Shown here: one piece after another, positions 46,801 through 53,800 of the stretch
How the letters are laid out: the number at the start of each line of letters is the position of its first letter
Numbering within the stretch: the first letter of the stretch is position 1
DNA from: Halorubellus salinus
GTDB taxonomy: Archaea; Halobacteriota; Halobacteria; Halobacteriales; Natrialbaceae
Length of the DNA: 64,000 nucleotides
Reading direction: 5' to 3'
Assembly: GCF_020567525.1 (NCBI RefSeq)
Contig: NZ_JAJCVI010000001.1
Coordinates: 744,001-808,000, forward strand
The notes under the pieces: generated by a model
What the model was told of the DNA's origin: nothing
Seen by the model: only the letters and a program-made list of their open reading frames with translations
The model's database searches: none
Position numbers and translations under genes: made by a program

Positions 46801-47547
46801 CTACGTGGTGCGGACGGCGTCGAGGGCGTCGCTGACGCGTTCGAGGACGACCGGGTCGGTGCTCGGACGGCCGACGCTGACGGCGTCCGCGCCGTGCGCG
46901 AGGTACTCGCGGACGCTCGGCTCGTCCCGCACTTCGTTGTTCGCGACGACGAACAGCGACGGGGCCGCGTCGACGACGCACGCTATCGCGGGCTCGCTGT
47001 CCATCGCGTCGACGTGGAGGATGGACGCACCGGCGTCCGCGACGGCGCGAGCGGTCGCCGGGAGGTCGACGTCGTCGACGCCGGCGCGGACCTTCACGGA
47101 GACGGTCGCACCCGTCTCCGAGGCCGCGGCGACGTACTCGCGGAGGCGTGCGGTGTCCGCGAGCAACGTCTCCCCGCAGCCGACCGCGCAGAGTTCGGCC
47201 TGCCGACAGTGCGCGTTCACCTCGACGATGGCGTCGTGACGCGCACAGACCGCCGCCGCCGCCCGTATCGGACCGGGCGCGGTCGCGCGGACGTTCACGC
47301 CAGCGCGAACGTCGACGTCCGCGAGCGCGGCGAGCTGGTCGTCGATCCACGCGAACGGATCCTCGGGAAGGAACTCGCTGCGGTCGCGCGCCACGAGCTC
47401 GCGAGCCGCCGCTCGCGACGGCTCGTCGAGCGCGATACCACCGAGGAACGCCGCACCCGCGTACGACGCACCCGCTCGCGCCCACTCGGCGTCGGCGTCA
47501 CCGGAGAGACTCGCGAGCGCGAGCGGCGGGTCGAACGAACCGTGCAT
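46801..47547 (-). CDS. TIM-barrel protein of the archaeal NifR3/Dus-related family
   Basis: This 248-residue protein resembles dihydrouridine synthases: ALASLSGDADAEWARAGASY near the start, VRAGVNVRATAPGPI, then EVNAHCRQAELCAVGCGETL in the place of the Dus NxxCP catalytic motif, and SVKVRAGVDDVDLPATARAV. It probably binds FMN. The tRNA-binding C-terminal helical domain of true Dus enzymes is absent, as in the archaeal MJ0144-like family, so tRNA modification is uncertain. The start could be ATG 47547 or 47556. Confidence 0.8.
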   Translation of the reverse strand: MHGSFDPPLALASLSGDADAEWARAGASYAGAAFLGGIALDEPSRAAARELVARDRSEFLPEDPFAWIDDQLAALADVDVRAGVNVRATAPGPIRAAAAVCARHDAIVEVNAHCRQAELCAVGCGETLLADTARLREYVAAASETGATVSVKVRAGVDDVDLPATARAVADAGASILHVDAMDSEPAIACVVDAAPSLFVVANNEVRDEPSVREYLAHGADAVSVGRPSTDPVVLERVSDALDAVRTT

Positions 47548-47581
47548 ACCCACCATAGCGCGCCCAATCACTCGACTGCGT

Positions 47582-47683
47582 CGATTCCACCGACTCACCA
47601 GCTACTCCGCTGTGCCGGTTCCACCGACTCACCAGCTACTCCGCTGTGCCGATTCCACCGACTCACCAGCTACTCCGCCGCGT
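47582..47683. repeat. Three 34-base tandem repeats at the end of cofD
   Basis: Units start at 47582, 47616 and 47650 and read CGATTCCACCGACTCACCAG then CTACTCCGCTGTGC. On the minus strand the third unit contains the last codons and TAG stop of cofD (GCGGAGTAGCTGGTGAGTCG), and the two others carry that same stop segment into the spacer. The middle unit has one substitution (GGTTCC for GATTCC). The unit shares CGATTCC and a GACTCACC-like stretch with the 38-base array at 13204. Confidence 0.92.
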
Positions 47684-48662
47684 CGATGGCGCGCGTCACC
47701 GCCTGGACGACGCGTTTGGCGTCCTCGCGGTCGTCGATCCGGACGTCCGTCCGTTCGGTTGGCACGTCGAACGAGGCGTCGTCGTCCTCGTCGACGACGA
47801 ACGCGTCCGCGAACGGATACGCGCCCGCCAGCCCCTGCGTGCTCGGTTCGCCACCGACGGCGTCCATGAGTTGCGCGACCGGACCGCTGAACGCCTCGTC
47901 GCCGAGGAACGGCGACACCGCGACCACCGTCGCGTCCTGGAGCGCCGCGCCGATACCCGGGACCGAGAGCATCGGCCCGATGCTCGTCACCGGGTTCGAC
48001 GGCCCGATGACGACCACGTCGTCGAGCGCATCGAGCACCCCTGGCGCGGGGTCGGCGTTCGACGACCCGCGGAACTCGACGTTCTCGACCGTCGGCTCGC
48101 CGTTGCGCCCCACCCAGAACTCCTGGAAGTGCATCATTCCCTGGGGCGTGTGGATGAGACTCGACACGGGGTCGTTCGTCATCGGGAGCAAGTCGAGTTC
48201 CAGCCCGAACCCGCGCGCGAGCCGGTCCGTGACCTCCGCGAGCGAGTAGCCAGAATCGAGCAGGCTCGTTCGCGTCACGTGCACCGCCCGGTCGCGGTCC
48301 CCGATCTCCATGAACTCCGCGACGCCCGAGAACCGCCGCCAGCGCGCCAGGTCCCGGCCCGCCGTCTGTTTGTCCTTCGGGAGGAACTGCGGGCCCGTGT
48401 CGAGGTCCGCGGCCTCCGCCACGTCCTCGAGGGCGTCGTGCGTTCGCGTCGTATCACCGCGGATACCCCACCAGCGCTCGCGGTCGAGTACGCCCCCACC
48501 CTGGAAGATGAGCGTGTCCACGTCGGGACACACGATGAGCCCACCGAGCTCGACGTCGTCGCCGGTGTTCGCGACGACCGTCGTCTCGTCCGGCGAGAAC
48601 GCGCCCGCGGCCCCGTCCAGCAACTTCGGCGTGCCGGTGCCACCGGAGAGAAACGTCACCAT
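47670..48662 (-). CDS. cofD: 2-phospho-L-lactate transferase (F420 biosynthesis)
   Basis: The 330-residue enzyme joins a phospho-lactate (or phosphoenolpyruvate-derived) moiety to the deazaflavin Fo to make F420-0. It begins [20 protein letters not shown], the nucleotide-binding Rossmann-like start, with the family motifs [35 protein letters not shown] and [17 protein letters not shown]. The length is regular. It is the first gene of the cluster that continues with the Dus-like, CitG-like and DUF447 genes; no other F420 gene (cofE, cofG, cofH) is in this window. Repeats fill the spacer behind it. Confidence 0.95.
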   Translation of the reverse strand: MVTFLSGGTGTPKLLDGAAGAFSPDETTVVANTGDDVELGGLIVCPDVDTLIFQGGGVLDRERWWGIRGDTTRTHDALEDVAEAADLDTGPQFLPKDKQTAGRDLARWRRFSGVAEFMEIGDRDRAVHVTRTSLLDSGYSLAEVTDRLARGFGLELDLLPMTNDPVSSLIHTPQGMMHFQEFWVGRNGEPTVENVEFRGSSNADPAPGVLDALDDVVVIGPSNPVTSIGPMLSVPGIGAALQDATVVAVSPFLGDEAFSGPVAQLMDAVGGEPSTQGLAGAYPFADAFVVDEDDDASFDVPTERTDVRIDDREDAKRVVQAVTRAIDAAE

Positions 48663-48751
48663 ACCCGACCGTTCCCGGCCGCTCGTCTAAACCGTTCCGG
48701 CCCACTCACCGCTCGACACCGGGCGTGGACGCCGACCCGGCGCGCTCCCGG

Positions 48752-50290
48752 TCACTGTCGACCGCCCTGCAGCCACTCCGCGAAGCTCGCCGACAGCAAC
48801 GTCTCGCGTTGCGCGTCGACGTACGACCGCTGTGCGTCCTCGACGGCCGCCGCGAACGACGCGCCGTCGTCCACGGCCGCAGCGACCCGTTCGTGCTTCC
48901 AGCGCGCCGGCGTCATCCGCCGGCGGACGCGCGCCTTCAGCGGGTGCGTGTACCGCGCCGCCTCGTCCTCGTCCAGGCCCCGCATCTGGAGGCCCTCCTC
49001 GGCGTGCGCGAGCAAGTCCTCGTAGGTCCGCGCGAGGTCGCGCGTGTGCTGGCCGTCGTTCGTGATCCAGACCGTGTCGGCGGCGAGGCCGTCGCGCATC
49101 GCGCCGTAGAAGTTGTCGCGCGCGACCGACCAGTCCAGGTCCAGGACCGGATGCTCGACCTTCGGCAAGGCCTCCATGAGGCCCGCGAACACCGCCTGGA
49201 ACGCGATACCGTCGCGGACCGTCGGTTGGCCAGCGATCGGCCGGAACTCGATGCGAGCGTTCGCCGACGACCGCGTCGGCCCACCGAACACCGGCCGCAC
49301 CCACCGCCAGTACGTCCCGTGCTTCATGCGGAACGCCGCGAACTTGTCGTCGAACCGGTTCGAGGACTCGACGGGCATCGGGACGAACGTGTCGTCCTCG
49401 GCGATGCGGTCGACGGACTGTTCGACGCTGTCGACGTCCCGCGGGAACCGGACCTTCCCCGTGGTGCCCGTCTCCGCGTTCAGGACCGTCTCGAACACGC
49501 CGATGCGGTGACCCATCCAGGCGTCGTCGAGAATCGTCTTCGCGTCCACGTCGTCGTCGTAGCAGTCCGGCGGGAAGAACGGCGAGTTCACGCCGAGCGC
49601 GAGCAGCGGCCCCGCGATGCGGAGCGCGTACTTGAAGTACTCGGGGAGGTCCGCGGCGTGAGGTACCTGATAGTGCGGTTGGATGCTCGTGATGAGGCTC
49701 TCGGGCATCACGGTGTCCGCCGCCAGGTCGACGTGCGGTGCGTCCAACCGCATTCCCGCCTGTGCCGCGCCCTCCTCGGCGTTCGCCATCGCGTGATAGC
49801 GCGCACTGTCGCTCATGTTCGTCGCGACACGCACCCCGCGGTCCTCGACGCTATCCGTCAGGTACCCGGTCGCCGTCTCGCCCTCGGGCGGAATCGTCCA
49901 CATCCCGTCGCTCACGAGCCGCATCCCTTCAGCGCTCGCGCACTCCTGAGCGGTCTCGAGGCGTGCGAGCACCTCCGACTCCTGCGCTCTGAGCCCATGA
50001 GCGTTGAACGGCTGCGGGCTCGTCGACATCTCCGCGTTGTGCAATCCGAGCTCCTTCTCGAACCCGATGAACTCCAGGAGCCGCCGCGGCACCCGCATCA
50101 ACGCCGTCGTCTCGTCGTTCACCGCGTAGAACTCGTACTCGAACCCGACGATCGCCTGCGGGTTGTCGAACGTCCCCTCGCGGAGCTCCTCCTTGATGAC
50201 CGCCGCATCCTCGCGAACCCGCTCCTGGAACGCGGCCGTGTCGACAGCGAGTGCATCCTCGACGCGCGACGCGAGGTCGTCCGATGGCAT
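48752..50290 (-). CDS. Glutamate-cysteine ligase-like (GCS2 family) protein
   Basis: The 512-residue protein has a carboxylate-amine ligase core: VGFEYEFYAVNDETTAL (the Glu-rich metal loop), EMSTSPQPFNAHGL, ATNMSDSARYHAMANAEEG and RIEFRPIAGQPTVRDGIAFQ. Haloarchaea use gamma-glutamylcysteine as a main thiol, so such a ligase has an obvious role, but this protein is much longer than the usual YbdK- or GshA-type enzyme of about 370 residues and carries about 130 C-terminal residues rich in charged helices. It could make a different gamma-glutamyl or aminoacyl amide. The start ATG 50290 is preferred; the gene is divergent from the erythromycin-esterase-family gene. Confidence 0.78.
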   Translation of the reverse strand: MPSDDLASRVEDALAVDTAAFQERVREDAAVIKEELREGTFDNPQAIVGFEYEFYAVNDETTALMRVPRRLLEFIGFEKELGLHNAEMSTSPQPFNAHGLRAQESEVLARLETAQECASAEGMRLVSDGMWTIPPEGETATGYLTDSVEDRGVRVATNMSDSARYHAMANAEEGAAQAGMRLDAPHVDLAADTVMPESLITSIQPHYQVPHAADLPEYFKYALRIAGPLLALGVNSPFFPPDCYDDDVDAKTILDDAWMGHRIGVFETVLNAETGTTGKVRFPRDVDSVEQSVDRIAEDDTFVPMPVESSNRFDDKFAAFRMKHGTYWRWVRPVFGGPTRSSANARIEFRPIAGQPTVRDGIAFQAVFAGLMEALPKVEHPVLDLDWSVARDNFYGAMRDGLAADTVWITNDGQHTRDLARTYEDLLAHAEEGLQMRGLDEDEAARYTHPLKARVRRRMTPARWKHERVAAAVDDGASFAAAVEDAQRSYVDAQRETLLSASFAEWLQGGRQ

Positions 50291-50402
50291 GCCCGGAAAG
50301 GAGACGCCAACCCGTATCAATCCCATGGTAGGGCACGTAGGTGTTCGCCGCTACGCTCGCCAGCGCCGAGGTTTATCTTCCCGGGAACGGTACGGCGAAC
50401 GC

Positions 50403-51734
50403 ATGTCCCCGCCATCGGAGCAGGTCACCCCGCCGCTCGAGGAACTCGCCGGGCACGTTCGCCCACTCCTCGCTCCCGAGTTCGACGGCATGAACCGCCT
50501 CGGGGACGTCCTCGCGTCGGTCGCCGACGCGACGGTCCTCGGTATCGGCGAGCCCGGACACGGCATCCGCGACTGCCACCGACTCCAGCATCGACTCTGC
50601 AAGCAACTGGTTCGCGAGCACGGGCTTCGCGTCGTCGCGCTCGAAGCACATGCCTCCGAGGTCAGGGCGCTCGACGAGTACGTCGTTCGTGGCATCGGAA
50701 GTGCCGAGGAGGCCATGCGGGAGCTCTCGTTCTGGGTATGGCAGACCGAGGCGTATCGCGAGTTCCTCGAGTGGCTCCGCGCGTTCAACGCCGACCGACC
50801 GGTCAGCGATCGCGTTCGCGTCCACGGTATCGACGTCCAGTCCACGAGCGCGCCGGCCGAACGGGTCGCGTCGTATCTCGAAGCAGTCGACCCCGGCTTC
50901 AGGGACGCGACCGGCGACGCCCTCGAACTGCTCGGCGAAGGCATCCAGCCGCACACCCGCGACGACGACCCAGACGAGACCAGGACTCGTTCACACGTCG
51001 AGACCGCTGGTGAGACCGTCGCGACGCTCGCCGACCGGTTCGACGACCGACGCGAGGCGTACATCGATGCGACCGACGAACGCGCGTTCGAACTCGCACG
51101 CCGCCACGTCAAAGTGCTCGAGTACGCAGTCGACCTCGCACGCGTCGCCCTCGAGGACGGTCACGGCGTCACGTACGGCGGCCGTCGCGACGGCGCGATG
51201 GTCGAGAGCGTCGAGTGGCTGCTGGAGTTCGAACCCCACGACTCGATAGCAGTCGTCGCCGCCAACGGCCACCTTCGGACCGGGAACGACCACCACGAAG
51301 ACGCTGACCCGCAACACGGCCCGCTGGGCTACCACCTCGACCGCGCGTTCGGCGACGACTACCGCGTGCTGGCGGTCGAGTTCGGTACCGGCTCCGTCCG
51401 GATGCTCGACGCCGACAGCGAAGCGCAAGCGCGCTCGTTCCCCGCGCAGCAGCTCGACTCCCCGCCCGCGGACTCACTCCCTGCCGCACTCACTGCACTG
51501 ACCGACGACACAGCGTTCGTGGACCTCGCGGCCGCGAGCGAGGACCCGGCAGTCGCCGAGTGGCTCGCGAACGCAGACAGCCACGGGTTCGCACCGCTGT
51601 ACGACGACGACCGCGACGCGGGCCTGGCCGGCAACTGGGGCCTGGACTACTCGCGAGAAGCCGACGGGCTCTTGTTCGTTCCCGAGGTCGACGCCGCGGA
51701 GCTCCTCGACTTCGTGACCGAACCGGACGGGTAG
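50403..51734 (+). CDS. Erythromycin esterase-family hydrolase
   Basis: The 443-residue protein has the EreA/EreB fold: VLGIGEPGHGIRDCHRLQHR (the catalytic Glu/His region, here GEPGHG instead of the usual GExxHG), VVALEAHASEVRALDEYV, MRELSFWVWQTEAYREFLEW and AVVAANGHLRTG. Bacterial members hydrolyse the macrolide lactone; archaeal members are not known to act on drugs and are more likely succinoglycan- or metabolite-processing. A TATA-like GTTTATC at about 50370-50377 precedes the ATG by roughly 26-33 bases. It converges with the isopentenyl phosphate kinase gene with 12 bases between stops. Confidence 0.85.
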   Translation: MSPPSEQVTPPLEELAGHVRPLLAPEFDGMNRLGDVLASVADATVLGIGEPGHGIRDCHRLQHRLCKQLVREHGLRVVALEAHASEVRALDEYVVRGIGSAEEAMRELSFWVWQTEAYREFLEWLRAFNADRPVSDRVRVHGIDVQSTSAPAERVASYLEAVDPGFRDATGDALELLGEGIQPHTRDDDPDETRTRSHVETAGETVATLADRFDDRREAYIDATDERAFELARRHVKVLEYAVDLARVALEDGHGVTYGGRRDGAMVESVEWLLEFEPHDSIAVVAANGHLRTGNDHHEDADPQHGPLGYHLDRAFGDDYRVLAVEFGTGSVRMLDADSEAQARSFPAQQLDSPPADSLPAALTALTDDTAFVDLAAASEDPAVAEWLANADSHGFAPLYDDDRDAGLAGNWGLDYSREADGLLFVPEVDAAELLDFVTEPDG

Positions 51735-51746
51735 CCCGTCGATCGC

Positions 51747-52499
51747 CTAGCGGTCGCCGTGGACGGTGGTCCCTGGTTCGTCGCCGCCGAGGAACGCGGG
51801 GAGGGCGTCGAGGTCGAAGATGTTCGCGGGGGCGCCGAGCGCGAGGAGTTCCCGTACTTTCCCGGCCATGCCCCCGGAGACGTCCGTCGCCTCGCTCCCG
51901 CCGAGGACGCTCTCGACGTCGTCGAAGCTCCGTATCTCGTCGACGACGGCGTCGTCGGCGTCGAGGACGCCGGGGACCGTCGAGCAGACGCCGACGCGGT
52001 CCGCGTCGAGCGAGTCCGCGAGCGAGGTCACGATCTCGTCGCCGCTGAGGACGGTCGCGCCCTCGCCCTCGTGTGCGACGAGGTCGCCGTGGAGGACGGG
52101 GACGAAGCCTTCGGCGAGGAGCGTCGCGACCTGGCCGCTTGGGAGCGTGAGGTCGCCGTCGCGGTCGCGGTGCGCCGCGGAGAGCGGGTGGACGGGGACG
52201 GCGGGGACGTCCGCGTCGTGGAGTGCGCGGAGCACGAACTTGTTCAGGGTCGTCATCGCGCCGTGGATGGCGGTGACGCCGTCGACGTCGTGGACGCCAG
52301 TCGTGGTGCTCGCACCCCACGTCTCCGCGTGGGGATGCCCGAACGATCCGCCGCCGTGGACGACCACGACATCGTCGACGGCATCGTCCTCGCGAGCCGC
52401 CGCGATGGCTTCGGCGGCGCGGTCCAGTGCCGCACCGTCGACGGTCTCTTCGCGATCCTTCTCCGTGACGACGCTCCCGCCGAGCTTCAGGACGATCAT
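51747..52499 (-). CDS. ipk: Isopentenyl phosphate kinase
   Basis: The 250-residue amino-acid-kinase-fold enzyme phosphorylates isopentenyl phosphate to isopentenyl diphosphate, the last step of the archaeal mevalonate route. Features are MIVLKLGGSVVTEKDRE, VVVHGGGSFGHPHAETWG with the catalytic His of this subfamily, VLSGDEIVTSLADSL and TDVSGGMAGKVRELLAL. It overlaps the end of mvk by ATGA, so both are translated together. Confidence 0.95.
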   Translation of the reverse strand: MIVLKLGGSVVTEKDREETVDGAALDRAAEAIAAAREDDAVDDVVVVHGGGSFGHPHAETWGASTTTGVHDVDGVTAIHGAMTTLNKFVLRALHDADVPAVPVHPLSAAHRDRDGDLTLPSGQVATLLAEGFVPVLHGDLVAHEGEGATVLSGDEIVTSLADSLDADRVGVCSTVPGVLDADDAVVDEIRSFDDVESVLGGSEATDVSGGMAGKVRELLALGAPANIFDLDALPAFLGGDEPGTTVHGDR

Positions 52500-53500
52500 T
52501 CGAGTCGCACCCCCTCGGTCGCGAGTTCGGCGCGGAAGACGTCCTCGCACGTCGGCGTCAACTCGAGTGCGGTCTCCGTGCTCTCGCTGGCGTCGAGCGC
52601 GACCACGCATCCGCCGCCGCCGGCGCCCGTGAGCTTCGCGCCCGCTGCACCCGCCTCCCGGGCCGCCCACACCATCTCGTCGAGCGACCGCGAGGACACC
52701 CCGAGCGCCTCGAGCAAGCCGTGGTTGAAGTTCATCAACGCACCGAGTTCTTCGAGCGTGTCGTCGGTCGGCGCGGCGTCGGCGTCCGCGATGAGCGTCT
52801 CGCCGCGACGGACGACGTCACCGATGGCGGAGACCGTGTCCGCCGCGAAGTCGTACTCGTCGCGGAGCGCACGCACCCCGGCGACGAGTTCGCCGGTATC
52901 GCCCGCACCGCCGTCGTAGCCGACGACGAACGGCAGGTCGGGGTTCCCGAGTTTGCGGCAGTCGTCGCCAGCGACCCGGACCGCTCCACCCATCGTCGAG
53001 CAGAACGTGTCCGCGCGCGAGGCCTCGCCGTCCTGGACCGCGCTCTCCGCGCGGTACGCGCGCTCCGCTATCTCGCGGGCGTCGACGTCGACGCCGAGCG
53101 CCGCGGTCGCCGCGGTGATGGTCGCCACCACGACCGCCGCGGACGACCCGAGCCCACCACCGAGCGGGATATCGCTCTCGACGTGCACGTCGAAGCCCGC
53201 GTCCGGTTCGTCCGCCGCGTCCCGCGCCTGCTCGATCGCGGCGTCGACGTACCCCGTCGCGGCCTCGAGGAGCGGCGTCGGCGCGTCCACGTCCGGTGCT
53301 GTCCCGCCGGCGGCGTCGTACTCGACGGTGAACCCGGAGATGTGGAGGTCCGCGGACTCGACGCGGAGCCGCGCGTCCTCTCGGGGGTCGACGGTCACGG
53401 TCGCCCGACGCTCGATGGCGCAAGGCACCGCAGGTTCCCCGTAGACGACGGCGTGCTCCCCGAACAGGTAGACCTTCCCGGGCGCACTCGCAGTTACCAT
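52496..53500 (-). CDS. mvk: Mevalonate kinase
   Basis: The 334-residue GHMP kinase phosphorylates mevalonate. It has the N-terminal APGKVYLFGEHAVVYGEPAV, the ATP loop DIPLGGGLGSSAAVVVATI and the C-terminal AGAAGAKLTGAGGGGCVVAL. ATG 53500 gives the family's normal start; upstream in-frame residues are Arg-rich and non-conserved. In haloarchaea this gene commonly follows rps2 on the same strand; here a chemoreceptor gene on the other strand stands between. Confidence 0.96.
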   Translation of the reverse strand: MVTASAPGKVYLFGEHAVVYGEPAVPCAIERRATVTVDPREDARLRVESADLHISGFTVEYDAAGGTAPDVDAPTPLLEAATGYVDAAIEQARDAADEPDAGFDVHVESDIPLGGGLGSSAAVVVATITAATAALGVDVDAREIAERAYRAESAVQDGEASRADTFCSTMGGAVRVAGDDCRKLGNPDLPFVVGYDGGAGDTGELVAGVRALRDEYDFAADTVSAIGDVVRRGETLIADADAAPTDDTLEELGALMNFNHGLLEALGVSSRSLDEMVWAAREAGAAGAKLTGAGGGGCVVALDASESTETALELTPTCEDVFRAELATEGVRLE

Positions 53501-53800
53501 ACGCGACCATTCGCACCCGGGAAAAAGAGTGTTGCCAGTTCCCCACGAGACGACCGCCCGTCGAGCCCTCGCGCGGCCACTCTCCGCGCGACCAGCCGCC
53601 ACGCGACCGCCCTTCGCGCAACCAGCCGCCGCGCGAATCCGTACCGCGAACCAACAGCTCCGCGGGGCGGTCTGGTCGCAGTCACGGATCCCTCACCTGC
53701 GAGTCGCGAAGCGTGTCGGCCGGAACTCCGAAACGATAATAAACCATCCCTTTACAGCCCAAGGGTTTATTGACGGTATCGGACTATACACCACGAACGT
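53501..53800. other. Divergent spacer between mvk and the chemoreceptor gene
   Basis: No gene is seen. The left half (about 53560-53650) holds imperfect direct repeats around GCGCGACCAGCCGCC and CGCGCAACCAGCCGCC. The right half is unusually A/T-rich for this genome: ACGATAATAAACC near 53733-53745, CTTTACAG, and GGGTTTATTG at 53763-53772, the latter in the place of a TATA box for the chemoreceptor gene. Confidence 0.65.
53763..53772 (+). promoter_or_regulatory. Candidate TATA box of the chemoreceptor gene
   Basis: GGGTTTATTG lies 29-38 bases before ATG 53801, with another A/T element ACGATAATAAACC about 25 bases further upstream that could be a second promoter or a regulator site. Confidence 0.5.

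Noticed and set aside
47582-47683. CRISPR array
   Set aside because: Contiguous 34-base units with no spacers and including a stop codon of cofD.
50403-51734. Macrolide resistance gene acquired by transfer
   Set aside because: Base composition and acidic residues match the neighbours, and archaeal members of the family are not known to act on macrolides.
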